From the NCBI RefSeq assembly GCF_000720325.1, contig NZ_JOJM01000019.1:1-64000 (forward strand): DNA of 64,000 nt, given 5' to 3'. Positions 22,282 to 31,284 of this stretch are shown here, one piece after another (position 1 is the stretch's first letter; each line of letters opens with the position of its first letter). This DNA is from Streptomyces sp. NRRL B-1347. Its GTDB lineage: Bacteria; Actinomycetota; Actinomycetes; Streptomycetales; Streptomycetaceae. Position numbers and translations under genes: made by a program. Under the pieces are notes generated by a model. That model ran no database searches and was not told where the DNA came from. It worked only from the letters and a program-made list of their open reading frames with translations.

Positions 22282-22863
22282 TCAGCGCGGAACCGCGAGC
22301 CCGTCCGCCGCCTGGTACAGCTCGGCGAGCGTCCCGCCATTGGTCAGCACCGCATCCGCGGGGTACTCGTCTAGCGCGGTCTCGCTGACGTGCTCGCGCT
22401 CGGCTCGGCTCGCGGGCCCGTGGGCACCAGGGCGCACAACGCGGACGAGCGCGAACCCCCGCGTGCGGAGTGCGTCAGCCTCGTTGACGTGCCGCACGTC
22501 AGTGATCACGACGGGGATGTTCCAGCGGTCTGCGGTGTCCACCTTGGCGAGGGCGAGGCGTAGCCAGTGCTCGGGGTCGTGCTCGCGCACCGCTTCCCCG
22601 AGCCGCTGCAACGTGCGCCGTACCTCGGGAAAGATCTTCGCTGCGTCCCATCCATGGCGGCGCACCACGTCCGACAGACGGATGGGCAGCGCTCCGAGCC
22701 CGGTCGGTTCGGTACCCACGATGGGGTCAAGGTCCAGCGCCGTTGTCCGCAGCGGGTCCGCGAACGCGACCCTCACGAACTGGTGGCGCAGGACAAGCCG
22801 GGCCCCCGCGGTGTCCTTGCCACTGCGCGCCCGACCCATCAACGCGACGTGCCGGAACGTCAC
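22282..22863 (-). CDS. deoxynucleoside monophosphate kinase
   Basis: Protein of 193 residues of the phage dNMP kinase type. P-loop in ALMGRARSGKDTAG (about residues 8-20), LADPLR-like segment FADPLRTTALDLDP, and the later VVITDVRHVNEADAL strand-helix with the conserved Asp. It would phosphorylate dNMPs for phage DNA synthesis. The GTG start at 22863 overlaps the holin stop (GTGA). Confidence 0.8.
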   Translation of the reverse strand: MTFRHVALMGRARSGKDTAGARLVLRHQFVRVAFADPLRTTALDLDPIVGTEPTGLGALPIRLSDVVRRHGWDAAKIFPEVRRTLQRLGEAVREHDPEHWLRLALAKVDTADRWNIPVVITDVRHVNEADALRTRGFALVRVVRPGAHGPASRAEREHVSETALDEYPADAVLTNGGTLAELYQAADGLAVPR

Positions 22864-23096
22864 GCGAGCGTCCCGCCGTCCGCCTGGTCCTGGTGCTCGC
22901 CCTCGCCGGCTGCAGTGGTCCCGGCGGTCTTGGCGTTCTCGGCGCGCTGGACAGCCTCACCGGTACCGAGCACCGCGGCGACCAGGCCGAGGACGAGCGC
23001 GCTCGGCAGCTCGGGGACGTAGTGCGCCACCAGGGCGAGAGCGGCCACCGCCACGGCGTAGATGCGGGCCGGATGGGTGCGAATGAACGTGATCAA
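22860..23096 (-). CDS. putative holin
   Basis: Protein of 78 residues beginning at TTG 23096 with AAGGGGG upstream. Two hydrophobic segments (IYAVAVAALALVAHYV and ALVLGLVAAVLGTG) separated by PELPS are followed by a hydrophilic tail rich in Glu, Asp and Gln, the layout of class II holins. It follows the endolysin gene. An ATG-start extension reaching 23414 would be hydrophilic and antisense-like, so it is rejected. Confidence 0.65.
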   Translation of the reverse strand: MITFIRTHPARIYAVAVAALALVAHYVPELPSALVLGLVAAVLGTGEAVQRAENAKTAGTTAAGEGEHQDQADGGTLA

Positions 23097-23257
23097 GGGT
23101 CCCCCTTGTCGGTGACTGTGTGTAGATCGAATGAGCAGCTGCACGACCGGGCGATACGTGGGCATGGCGGGCACCCGGTCGATACGCTGAGTAATGGGTG
23201 TGGGCTCGTCGGCCCCGAGCTGGTCCCGGCAAATCGGACCAGGACTACGGGCCGTGG

Positions 23258-24052
23258 TCAGCCGCGCGGAACCTTGAGGGCGTCCCACGTCGTGCGACCG
23301 GGCCACCCATCCGCGTCGGCCCCGGTAAACCCGCGCTTGCGCTGCCACGCGGCGTACGACTTGCGGTCTGCGTCGGTCCACTGCGGCCCCGGGCCCTCGG
23401 CGTACCGCCCGCATCCCTCGGCGACCAGGCGCCGCCCCATGGCAGTGATCAGGGGCGAGCGGGGCGAGGACTTGAAGAACTCGGCACCGGGGAACTCGGC
23501 GTACGGGGACGGCTTGGGCGGCTTGCCCCCGGCAGCCTTGACGATCCCGGGGAACACCAGCTCCCGGAACTGCCGCTGTCGTGCGTCACCCGGGCACGCG
23601 GTCCCGCCGTTCGACCAGGCCGCGAACATGCGGTGCGTGCCGAACCCGGGGTCGGTCGCACTGCGGCAGATGCGCAGCGGCACCCCGTGCGTGTGGTGCA
23701 TCCATACGCCGAGCTTGATCAGTGCGGAGATCTGCGAACTCGTCCACGGGTCGGTGTGCTTCAGATTGGACGCGGTCTCGACGGACACCGCGCCCGTTCC
23801 GTCGCCGCGCTTGTTGGCGTGCATGTTGGCGTCCGCTCGGGTCTGCGTCCCGATGTACTGGAACACGCCCCCGCCGAACTCAACAAAGAAGTGGGACTCA
23901 AGATTGGTGGAGTCCCGCCAGTACTCGTACGTGCGGCGACCGGTCCACGGCGCGGCAATGCTGTGGAAGATCATCTGAGTTGGGCGGATGGCGGGCTGTG
24001 CGTTCCCCTCGGGCTGCACTTCCATCCGCTTGGCATTCGGGTACCAGGCCAT
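23258..24052 (-). CDS. endolysin: N-acetylmuramoyl-L-alanine amidase with C-terminal binding domain
   Basis: Protein of 264 residues. Residues about 20-165 fit an amidase_2 fold: QMIFHSIAAPWTG (zinc His), ESHFFVEFGGGVFQYI, and a later GTHRMFAAWSNGGTACPGDARQ segment. The C-terminal 80 residues include GRRLVAEGCGRYAEGPGPQWTDADRKSYAAWQRKRGFTGADADGWPG, a peptidoglycan-binding-like repeat. No signal peptide is visible, so release depends on the holin. It is preceded by a start-associated element and a terminator. Confidence 0.85.
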   Translation of the reverse strand: MAWYPNAKRMEVQPEGNAQPAIRPTQMIFHSIAAPWTGRRTYEYWRDSTNLESHFFVEFGGGVFQYIGTQTRADANMHANKRGDGTGAVSVETASNLKHTDPWTSSQISALIKLGVWMHHTHGVPLRICRSATDPGFGTHRMFAAWSNGGTACPGDARQRQFRELVFPGIVKAAGGKPPKPSPYAEFPGAEFFKSSPRSPLITAMGRRLVAEGCGRYAEGPGPQWTDADRKSYAAWQRKRGFTGADADGWPGRTTWDALKVPRG

Positions 24053-24057
24053 GAATT

Positions 24058-24085
24058 CCCCCTGTGTCTGGGCATGAAAAAGCCC
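24058..24085 (-). promoter_or_regulatory. start-associated element copy 2 (before endolysin)
   Basis: Minus strand: TTTTTCATGCCCAGACACAG then GGGGAATTC immediately before the endolysin ATG. The TTTTT is also the T-tract of the terminator at 24081-24110. The element's ATG is out of frame with the endolysin. Confidence 0.55.
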
Positions 24086-24110
24086 CGCCCGGTCGAGCCC
24101 GGACGGGGCT
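24081..24110 (-). terminator. terminator before endolysin gene
   Basis: AGCCCCG/CGGGGCT stem with extra GTCC/GGAC-like pairing and TTTTT on the leftward transcript, downstream of the 90-residue membrane protein gene; ends the tail operon. Confidence 0.75.
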
Positions 24111-24141
24111 GGTGTGTGCTGTGGTGGCTACTCGGCGAACG

Positions 24142-24414
24142 TCAGCCGGCTACCTTCGCCACGGTGAGACCCGCAGCAACTACGGTTGCCACAGCGGTAA
24201 TCAGAGCGACGGGCAAGACGAACTTGCCGCGCTCACCCTCAAGGCTCCGTATGCGCGTCTCATGGTCCTCTAGCGTCTCGTCCACGCTTTCCCCTTGCTG
24301 CCCGAGCGACCGCACGTCCTCGCGGAGCCCAACAACCTCGTCGTAGATCTCGCGGGCCCCGATTCGCACGCCTAGCGTCTCGTCCTGGTCGTGCATCCCG
24401 TCGCCCTCGCTCAC
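24142..24414 (-). CDS. small coiled-coil protein with C-terminal membrane helix
   Basis: Protein of 90 residues. The first two thirds form a charged helix with heptad-like spacing (EIYDEVVGLREDVRSLGQQG...ETLEDHETRIRSLEGERG), followed by one hydrophobic segment (KFVLPVALITAVATVVAAGLTVAKV). This is the XhlA/DUF2746-like layout seen near phage lysis genes. GTG 24414 overlaps the stop of the tail gene (GTGA); ATG 24417 is an alternative. Could assist holin function. Confidence 0.6.
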   Translation of the reverse strand: MSEGDGMHDQDETLGVRIGAREIYDEVVGLREDVRSLGQQGESVDETLEDHETRIRSLEGERGKFVLPVALITAVATVVAAGLTVAKVAG

Positions 24415-26684
24415 CATGGCGTCAAGGTCGGATCGGTGGGCCTGTCCGGGGTAAGTCCCGCATCCTTCGGAGGACCGTTGGCGGTCGTTCCGCGGAGTGT
24501 GAGGGTCTGCCGTATCTCTCCATTCTCCGCGGAGAGTTTGATGCCGATAACCCAGGCTAGGGTGTCCAGTTGGGCGCCCGTTGAGTCGACCACGCGCACG
24601 GCGTCGCCGAGTTCAATGCGCGGGTCCGGCAGGATCTCGACATCCCCGAGGAGCGGGATGGGGTAGGCGCCCGCGGATTTCAGGATCTCGGCTATACGCT
24701 GTGCAGGCTCTTCCTGCTGAATCCACCCCTGCGCGTCGTGCTCGTATTGCTGCACGCCGTAGTAACGCTGACTCGTCGCGTCCTGCGAGACCTCCCAATG
24801 ATCTGTTGGCGAGGCGCCGCTATCCATGGTTGGAGTCACCAGCGACAGGGACAAGCCGTTGAGCGCGTTGCCCCGTAGCCACACCGTTTCGCTACTGCGG
24901 TTGCGCATGGACAGGACGAGCTTCCCGTCCTCACGGTGAGTCCCTACTTCAACCGCCCCGTGCACAACGGGAGTTCTGCCGATCTGCGCCGAGCCGAACC
25001 GGATGGTGTCGGGTACCACGGTCTCCGCTGTTGCCGGGGGCGTGGTGTCGAGTTCATCGTTCCCGACCGTCCACGCAATGCTTCTCGTCTGCCCCGGGTT
25101 GATCTGAATGACGTTAATGGCCTCTTTGACGTTGGCCATGTTGGCCTTGACCCGATACCAGCTCGCCCACCGGACAGAGCAGTGATTCCGGCAAGCGTCA
25201 ATCTCCTCCGTCAGCGTGAGCGACGCTAGTTCTCGCTCGGACGTCACGGTAAGGTCGGGCTTTTCCGGCGGTGTCTGCCACCTCTCCGGGCCGCGCCACC
25301 GGAACACCCCCGCACTATCAAATTCAGCAGTCGAAAGAGTGGCCCGTGCTATCTGCGTGATCGCATCCCAAGCGCTTCCCGAAACCGCGGGCAGCATACG
25401 GACGGGAATCTTGGGCACATCAAGCGTCGCCGACTTGTCCCACATGCCTTCCTGCATCCGGGCGGCAACGGAACTCGGTTTAGCGGCCAGCTGTGAGAGT
25501 TGCAGCCCCTCCACCTGAATCGAGCTGATATCGATCGTCAGATCCGCCATAGCGCCAGGCGGAATGTCCATCGTCGGTATCGTCTTACGGCTGATCTCAA
25601 TGAGCGGGTCACGCGGGGACACCAGATGCCCCGTAATAGCCGCGGTTCCACCCGAGGAAACCGTGAGCCAGAAACCAAGATGCCACCGCCCGAAATCACT
25701 TTTGAGAGCGTCAACATAGGTCTCAACGGGGCCGTAGTCCTGCGGAGGGTTCAACTGCCGCCCCGAGTAGGTGACTGCCCCTTCCCGGAAGTCGACCTTA
25801 ATGTCCACGGTGTGCATGACACCCTTACCCGCATCCCAAGACAACGAGAACTTGATCGACGAGTCCACCGTGGCGGGAACCCGGGAAGGGTTCTTCGCCC
25901 ATATTTCCAGCCACAGCCCATCCGAGTGGTTCCGGTTGACCGGGCGCATCTGCGGGATGTACTTGGCCCACGTGCCACCTGTGCGGTTTCCGCTCGCCGA
26001 GCATTCCCACGGCGCATCCTTCTTGGACCACTTTTCCCAGTTGCCGCTCAGCGTCTTGAGGTAGCCGACGTTGGCGGCAGCCCCGCCGTGCATCGACGCG
26101 TACAGGATGCAGCCGGCCCGCGGGGGCGGAGCGGTGTGTACCCCGCTTCTCATCAACAGGTGGTCGACGCACCACACATCCGATGCAACCCAGTTGGTCG
26201 CGTCCCCGTAGGGGGTCGCGGGGTCAATGCCGCCCGCGGGGCGAGGGAGCTGTGCGGGCGTCCGCAGACGCTCGGCGCCGTCGAGGGCGGACAGCCTGAC
26301 CGTGTCTTCTCCCGACTGTGCCGAGCGAGACCGCACCGTTCCCCGGAAGGTGGGGAGCGTCCCCATTTCATGCGTGCCAAGTCCCCAGGAGTGGACGACC
26401 GACTGACGCGGCCGGGCCACGTCCCCGCTCGCGCGAGGGGCCCACGGCCCGTACAGCGCGGGGGCCGACGCACCCCCCTTGCCACTCAGCGCGATGTCCG
26501 CTTGGGCGCTGGCCGAGCCGCTGAATGCGCGCATGGCCTCCGGTAGGTCGGTGCTGTACGCACGGTCCAGCGCCCACGACTGCACCTGAGTGGACATGTC
26601 GTGCCCCCCGAGCCGAATCACGTGCGCGGCTATCCGCTCGCGTGCGGCGAGAGCTGCTGTCAGCGTCGCGTTGCCGGGCTTCAT
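24411..26684 (-). CDS. large minor tail protein (tail tip)
   Basis: Protein of 757 residues beginning MKPGNATLTAALAARERIAAHVIRLGG. It is beta-rich, without a clear catalytic motif, and follows the tape measure and distal tail genes in the standard siphovirus order. The C-terminal 200 residues (RIAEILKSAGAYPIPLLGDVEILPDPRIELGDAVRVVDSTG) resemble hub or tail-associated proteins. Its start overlaps the upstream stop (TGATG). Probably part of the adsorption apparatus. Confidence 0.7.
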   Translation of the reverse strand: MKPGNATLTAALAARERIAAHVIRLGGHDMSTQVQSWALDRAYSTDLPEAMRAFSGSASAQADIALSGKGGASAPALYGPWAPRASGDVARPRQSVVHSWGLGTHEMGTLPTFRGTVRSRSAQSGEDTVRLSALDGAERLRTPAQLPRPAGGIDPATPYGDATNWVASDVWCVDHLLMRSGVHTAPPPRAGCILYASMHGGAAANVGYLKTLSGNWEKWSKKDAPWECSASGNRTGGTWAKYIPQMRPVNRNHSDGLWLEIWAKNPSRVPATVDSSIKFSLSWDAGKGVMHTVDIKVDFREGAVTYSGRQLNPPQDYGPVETYVDALKSDFGRWHLGFWLTVSSGGTAAITGHLVSPRDPLIEISRKTIPTMDIPPGAMADLTIDISSIQVEGLQLSQLAAKPSSVAARMQEGMWDKSATLDVPKIPVRMLPAVSGSAWDAITQIARATLSTAEFDSAGVFRWRGPERWQTPPEKPDLTVTSERELASLTLTEEIDACRNHCSVRWASWYRVKANMANVKEAINVIQINPGQTRSIAWTVGNDELDTTPPATAETVVPDTIRFGSAQIGRTPVVHGAVEVGTHREDGKLVLSMRNRSSETVWLRGNALNGLSLSLVTPTMDSGASPTDHWEVSQDATSQRYYGVQQYEHDAQGWIQQEEPAQRIAEILKSAGAYPIPLLGDVEILPDPRIELGDAVRVVDSTGAQLDTLAWVIGIKLSAENGEIRQTLTLRGTTANGPPKDAGLTPDRPTDPTLTPW

Positions 26685-27520
26685 CAGGTCACCTCCACCA
26701 GGTCCAGGCTGATATCCCGGAACGCTCCGTCTCCGGCCGTAGCCGCGTGGCTGTAGCCCGTGATGCTGTAGGCGGGGGTCCCCTCGCCATACGGGCGCGC
26801 ACCAGCGACCAGGGCCGCGGACACGTCGCCGAGACAGAGCATGGATTGCCCCATCGGCCAATCACCCCCTCGCGTGCCATCGAACCTGACGGCAGGGCGC
26901 ACGTATGCCGCCTTTTCCGGTGCCGTGCGCACAATCGGAACCGCCACATTTGGCGTTGACGACGTGAAGAACAGCTTTCCTGACACGTCGTACCATTCCA
27001 TCCGCCACTGCACTACAGGGGCCCCAGATGCCAGAAGACCAGGCGCCCACCATGTGTAAACCATTCCCGGATGGGCGGGGTACCCCACCCAATTCGGATG
27101 CTGCCAATACAACTCCGGTCCGCCCTCGCCGACAGTGACGACGCCCACTCGATTTTCAACGTAGGGACTCCACACCCCGCCAAAGAGTGCAAGTTCCTTG
27201 GTGTAGGCCCATTTCGCAGGGTCGCCGAGCGCGAGTCCTTGAGACGACGACAGGACGTTTCGCGCGAGGGGGTCAATGACCGCTACCGGTCCGGCCTCAT
27301 CAATGCGACGGGCGAGCCGGTCCAAATGCACCACGTCGTCTCGCTCCATGGCCGACCACTCCAGGCGGAGCCGGCGAGGGCGGATGGGGGGTATCCACGT
27401 GGTGACACCCCCGCTGAGAGCCCGGAACTCCTTCACGCCGAGATCGGGCGAACGGTCGAACTTCACGGCGCCGTCAGTGACTTCGCGGAGCGCTCCGGGG
27501 CGTCCGATCCATAGCCCCAC
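26684..27520 (-). CDS. distal tail / minor tail protein
   Basis: Protein of 278 residues directly after the tape measure gene, the usual position of the distal tail (Dit-like) protein. The N-terminus (MGLWIGRPGALREV...DRSPDLGVKEFRALSGGVTTW) and a domain with repeated Trp/Tyr (WRMEWYDVSGKLFFTS) suggest a beta-sandwich. GTG start at 27520, 5 nt after the tape measure stop. Assignment is mainly positional. Confidence 0.65.
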   Translation of the reverse strand: MGLWIGRPGALREVTDGAVKFDRSPDLGVKEFRALSGGVTTWIPPIRPRRLRLEWSAMERDDVVHLDRLARRIDEAGPVAVIDPLARNVLSSSQGLALGDPAKWAYTKELALFGGVWSPYVENRVGVVTVGEGGPELYWQHPNWVGYPAHPGMVYTWWAPGLLASGAPVVQWRMEWYDVSGKLFFTSSTPNVAVPIVRTAPEKAAYVRPAVRFDGTRGGDWPMGQSMLCLGDVSAALVAGARPYGEGTPAYSITGYSHAATAGDGAFRDISLDLVEVT

Positions 27521-27524
27521 GTGC

Positions 27525-29915
27525 TCACCTCCTAGCTAGCTGACGCTGTCCGTACGCCACCGCGCGGGCAATCTCGGTCTCTCCGATGCGCACCACGATG
27601 TCCCGCCCCCGTTCGCGCTCCAGCGAGCGCAGCAGAGCATTGATGGCGCCCTCCCACGAGCCCGTTGATTGCGGCTGCACTACGGCAGCAGAGGCACGCA
27701 CAGGCCTCATTTCAGGCACGCGGACCATGGCTCGAAGGCGGGTGTCCAAGGTGCGCTGTTCGGCGTCGATACCTTCGACGACACCCGCAGGAATCCATCG
27801 GCCGATCTCATCGCGCATGAGCCGCGAGGGACTGTTGATCCCGAGGGCTTTAGCAATGGGACCGGGGATGATCTTCTTCGCCCACCCGGTGAGCTTGTCC
27901 TTAAGCCATCCTCCCAATTCGCGCACGCCATCCCAAATTCCGCGGACTAGGTCTCTTCCCTTGCCCACGAGTAGTTCTCGGAAGTCTCCGAGCTTCCGCC
28001 GGATACTGCGGGGAAGTCCGCCCATCCAGTCGACGAAATCGCCCACGCGCCGCTTGGAAGCACTCACGAACTCGCCGACACCACGAATCGCCGAGACAAA
28101 AGCTTGAGCAAGCTTGCCAACGATCCGGATCACGTCACCGATCCCGGAAAGAGCCACTCCGAGAGCCCAGATGAGCCCGGAGAATACAGGTCCGGCCAGC
28201 CGTACTATGACGGGTATGGCGGTGCCTAGAATCTCCGCTGCAAGTCGCCCGAGCCATTTAGCGACGGTCGACAAAGCCTGAATCAGGGGCTGCGAATCCT
28301 GAACGAGCTTCTGGAATTTCGCGCCTATGCTCCGCAGCGCAGGGGAAAAGTGCACAGAAATAAAATCTGCCACAGACGACAGGATCGGCCGCACGTTCTC
28401 GTACAGGGCGGTGTACACCGATATCGCCGCTGGCGCCACGGTGCCCGTGAGGATCTGTGCCAGGCCGGTAAAGGCTGGCCCCACCGTCCCGGATACTGCC
28501 GAGAACAGCCCGCGCACCGAAGGGGCAAGCTGCGTGGATATAACCGCCCAGACACCACGGGCAGCCGGAAGGAAAGACGTCGTGAAACGCTCGGACAGCG
28601 CGCCCACACTGGGGGACAGTTCATCTCGCGCTGAACTCGCAAGCCCCCGTACTTCCTGGCCGATGCCAGAAATCACCCCTCGGACCCCGCCCGAGGAGAA
28701 ATAACCGAAGAACCCCCCGACAACTCCCTTGGCCCGGTTGAACGCGGGCGCTACTACATCCGCGGCGGCGGAGCCGAGAGACAGCATCGGGGGAAGAACC
28801 TGATTCCCGATAAAGTTCGTGAGCTTGACTTCGGCGGTGCGCTTGAATTGCTCAATGCGTGCCCCGGCACCGCTGTGCAGTGCCTTGCCCATCTTGTCGG
28901 CAGCACCCGCGGTCTTGCCCAATGCCTTTACGGCATTGGTCGGGTCCATGGCATAAAGTGCCTTGCCGAGGTCTTCGCTTTGCGTGCCGAAAAGATTGAC
29001 CGCAGCCTGGTTCTGTTCAACCGGGTCTTTCATGGCCCGGAGCCGGTCAATGGTCAGATCCAGTGCCCCGGCAGCGGTCTTTCCCCCCTTTCCGAAACGG
29101 GCAGCCATGTCCTCGGCGTTGAGGCCGAGAGATTTGAATCCGTCCGCGGTGGTCTTGGAACCGTCCACCACACGGATGGAGAATTCCTTAAGCGCATCGG
29201 CCGCAACGTCGGAGTCGCGGGCGCCCGCTTGGACCATCTGTGAAATGAGCCCAAGTGATGTCTTTCCGTCCAGCCCCAGTTTCCTGAATTGAGTGGAGTA
29301 CTCATTCATCGTGTCCAACAGGTCGTCAGCCTTGTTGGAACCGTTCTGGAAACCGCGGGTCAGAACGTCAAAAGCCTCGTCCGCGGACTTGGCCATGCCG
29401 GTGCGGAGCATCTGCGAGACAGCCCGCGTGACCCCGCCTACGTCCTGGTCAAATACCTTCGCCAGGTTTCCGGCTTTGGAGGCAATGCTTTCAATCTGGT
29501 GGTTCGTGGCGTCCGGCGGAGCGATTCCGGCTTCCATGACGGAGCGGATGACGTTGGCCGCGTCCTGCACGTTGTCGGTGACCCCGTGCGCGTAAAGCTG
29601 CCCGGCGACCTCGCCGTAGCGCTTGGCGTCCTTCGGCGTGCTGCCGAGCTGTGCCTGAATCCGGTTGTTGATCGACTGCTGATCTAGCGCATTCTGGAAT
29701 CCCTTTACCAGCACCGCACCAGCGGCCACACCGATACCGGCCAGTCCTGCCTTAAGGACTCCGCCCATCTTGGACTTGAAACCCTCGCCGGCTGCCCCGC
29801 CCGCACCCTGCCCCGCCGCATCCGCGGGGCCGGTGACTTCCTGCTGTAGGCGCTGCCCAAACCCCTGCACTTCCGGGACCACGGACACATAGCCCACGCC
29901 GACCTCAACGGCCAT
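27525..29915 (-). CDS. tape measure protein
   Basis: Protein of 796 residues starting MAVEVGVGYVSVVPEVQGFGQRLQQEV, a common opening of actinophage tape measures. The N-terminal half is a PhageMin_Tail-like region (LGSTPKDAKRYGEVAGQLYAHGVTDNVQDAANVIRSV...AKVFDQDVGGVTRAVSQML). The central part has hydrophobic helices (VLVKGFQNAL, AEILGTAIPVIVRLAGPVFSGLIWALGVALSGIG). Length predicts a tail of roughly 115-120 nm by the usual 0.15 nm per residue rule. Overlaps the tail chaperone frame by 11 nt. Confidence 0.9.
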   Translation of the reverse strand: MAVEVGVGYVSVVPEVQGFGQRLQQEVTGPADAAGQGAGGAAGEGFKSKMGGVLKAGLAGIGVAAGAVLVKGFQNALDQQSINNRIQAQLGSTPKDAKRYGEVAGQLYAHGVTDNVQDAANVIRSVMEAGIAPPDATNHQIESIASKAGNLAKVFDQDVGGVTRAVSQMLRTGMAKSADEAFDVLTRGFQNGSNKADDLLDTMNEYSTQFRKLGLDGKTSLGLISQMVQAGARDSDVAADALKEFSIRVVDGSKTTADGFKSLGLNAEDMAARFGKGGKTAAGALDLTIDRLRAMKDPVEQNQAAVNLFGTQSEDLGKALYAMDPTNAVKALGKTAGAADKMGKALHSGAGARIEQFKRTAEVKLTNFIGNQVLPPMLSLGSAAADVVAPAFNRAKGVVGGFFGYFSSGGVRGVISGIGQEVRGLASSARDELSPSVGALSERFTTSFLPAARGVWAVISTQLAPSVRGLFSAVSGTVGPAFTGLAQILTGTVAPAAISVYTALYENVRPILSSVADFISVHFSPALRSIGAKFQKLVQDSQPLIQALSTVAKWLGRLAAEILGTAIPVIVRLAGPVFSGLIWALGVALSGIGDVIRIVGKLAQAFVSAIRGVGEFVSASKRRVGDFVDWMGGLPRSIRRKLGDFRELLVGKGRDLVRGIWDGVRELGGWLKDKLTGWAKKIIPGPIAKALGINSPSRLMRDEIGRWIPAGVVEGIDAEQRTLDTRLRAMVRVPEMRPVRASAAVVQPQSTGSWEGAINALLRSLERERGRDIVVRIGETEIARAVAYGQRQLARR

Positions 29916-30360
29916 CGGTCACCCCCTCGCGGGTCGACTGAAACCGCGCGAGATAGGCGGCAACGTGCTCGGGGCTCCGGTCAGTCCGCCCGATCCGATC
30001 GGCCCGGAAACCCGGGCGAGGAATCGGCGAGGGACGTCGGCTCGGCGTCTTCGAACCCGCGTTACCGCGCTGCCAATTCGCCTCGCTCAGACGGTCATGC
30101 ACCGCGGCAAGCAACTGCGTTTGCAGGGTCCAAACGGCGTCCTCGCCACCCATCGACCGGTGCAGGGAAGATTCCGCGGGCAACCCCATGATCAGAGCCC
30201 GCAACCGGCGCCACGTCAGCCCCGAACCGGACCTGAAAAGGTCCCGAATATCGAGACCGTAGAAACGCTGTAGGTCTGCCTCTATGGCCTCCCCGTGCTC
30301 ACTCAGGAGCCGGAAGAGGCCCCGGATTCCCCCACCGGAGCACCCTCGTGCTTCTGCCAC
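29905..30360 (-). CDS. tail assembly chaperone, frameshifted C-terminal part (GT-like)
   Basis: Frame in -1 relation to the upstream chaperone. The open frame starts before the overlap, but expression is expected by ribosomal slippage at 30327-30333 rather than from its own start, giving ...GAPVG/GIRGLFRLLSEHGEAI. Conserved-looking segment: LQRFYGLDIRDLFRSGSGLTWRRLRALIMGLP, typical of the second tail chaperone reading frame in actinophages. It precedes the tape measure gene as expected. Confidence 0.75.
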   Translation of the reverse strand: MAEARGCSGGGIRGLFRLLSEHGEAIEADLQRFYGLDIRDLFRSGSGLTWRRLRALIMGLPAESSLHRSMGGEDAVWTLQTQLLAAVHDRLSEANWQRGNAGSKTPSRRPSPIPRPGFRADRIGRTDRSPEHVAAYLARFQSTREGVTDGR

Positions 30361-30614
30361 TGACGGAACAGCTCGCCGAGAGCAGCAAGCGGAACCGGTA
30401 TCTCATCAAAGAGAGTCCACTGATCACCGAGCCCGGACCTGAGCAGTGCCTCAATGTCCCGGGCACTCGGATTGTCAACGTTGACCGCGTTAAGAATCGA
30501 CTTGTCCAGCTCACCCGCAGCGGGCATCGTGAAAATGTTGCCCGCGAGCGTGAACCTAAAAGGCTCTCGACGGGCTTCCTTAACCCAAACATCAAGGTCA
30601 AAAGGCGCACTCAT
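30303..30614 (-). CDS. tail assembly chaperone (G-like)
   Basis: Protein of 103 residues between the tail tube gene and the tape measure gene. MSAPFDLDVWVKEARREPFRFTLAGNIFTMP, then a helical region with FRQWQKHEGA near the end. Terminates shortly after a G-rich slippery site, from which a longer fusion product is made in small amount. Chaperones fold and position the tape measure during tail assembly. Confidence 0.8.
   Translation of the reverse strand: MSAPFDLDVWVKEARREPFRFTLAGNIFTMPAAGELDKSILNAVNVDNPSARDIEALLRSGLGDQWTLFDEIPVPLAALGELFRQWQKHEGAPVGESGASSGS
30327..30333 (-). promoter_or_regulatory. -1 programmed frameshift site of tail chaperone
   Basis: On the coding strand GTG GGG GAA: the heptamer GGGGGAA lets Gly-tRNA on GGG re-pair one base back on GGG, after which the ribosome reads GGA ATC CGG in the second frame. 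Position (end of the first chaperone gene, upstream of tape measure) and direction (-1) match the conserved tail chaperone frameshift of siphoviruses. Confidence 0.7.
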
Positions 30615-30655
30615 GGTAATACCTCAATCAAAGAAGGAACGATTCAGCTAAAGAA

Positions 30656-31219
30656 TCAAGCGGCAGGCGTAGCCACCCACGCAGGGTCATCGGAGTACTT
30701 GTAAGCGACCGTTCCGTCAGCGCCCGGATAGGCGGTAATGGTCAACTCGTAGGCAATGGCTTCGTCGCCCTTGTACGTGATATCTCCGGTCTCGGTAACC
30801 TCTCCGTCCGGCACAACGATGCGGATATGAGAGTTACCGTCGATCACGTCGAATCCGAAACTGCGGCGGTCCGGTCCCGGCGCCTTGATGGCAAGGACGC
30901 TCTTACCGCTCGCCGACGTGACCTTAGAGCCCTTGTGGTACAACTCTAGGACCGTCTTGTTGGTCTCGATGGCCGTGAACTGAAACGTCATCTCGGACGA
31001 GCTGATGACCTTGCGGACGGTCTGACCGCCCTGCCACCCCTTGATCTCGCTCGCGTCCGTCGAGTTCGCTTCGGTAATCCCGTCATCCGAGATCCACCCA
31101 ATATCGACAAAGGCGGCATCCCAACCACTCGTGGAATCAGTCGGGAGCTTGGACTTGGGTGGAGCCACGTACGCAGCGCCTGTGATAGCGACACGTACGG
31201 CATTAGCGTTTAGAGTCAT
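30656..31219 (-). CDS. major tail (tube) protein
   Basis: Protein of 187 residues: MTLNANAVRVAITGAAYVAPP opening, GWISDDGITEANSTDASEIKGWQGGQTVRK, and a C-terminal Ig-like or beta-rich end (AIAYELTITAYPGADGTVAYKYSDDPAW). This pattern of a GWISDDG segment followed by ITAYP is typical of actinophage tail tube proteins. GGAGTG site 7 nt before ATG 31219. Next gene downstream is the tail chaperone. Confidence 0.85.
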   Translation of the reverse strand: MTLNANAVRVAITGAAYVAPPKSKLPTDSTSGWDAAFVDIGWISDDGITEANSTDASEIKGWQGGQTVRKVISSSEMTFQFTAIETNKTVLELYHKGSKVTSASGKSVLAIKAPGPDRRSFGFDVIDGNSHIRIVVPDGEVTETGDITYKGDEAIAYELTITAYPGADGTVAYKYSDDPAWVATPAA

Positions 31220-31284
31220 AGTTTCACTCCTTTGGAGCAGGCGTGTTTCGGTGCTCGAAAAGAAACCGACGGTAGGTTTGCCGC

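Noticed and set aside
22860..23414. Extended 184-residue version of the holin
   Set aside because: The added N-terminus is Arg-rich and antisense to the endolysin C-terminus; the TTG start with AAGGGGG is better.
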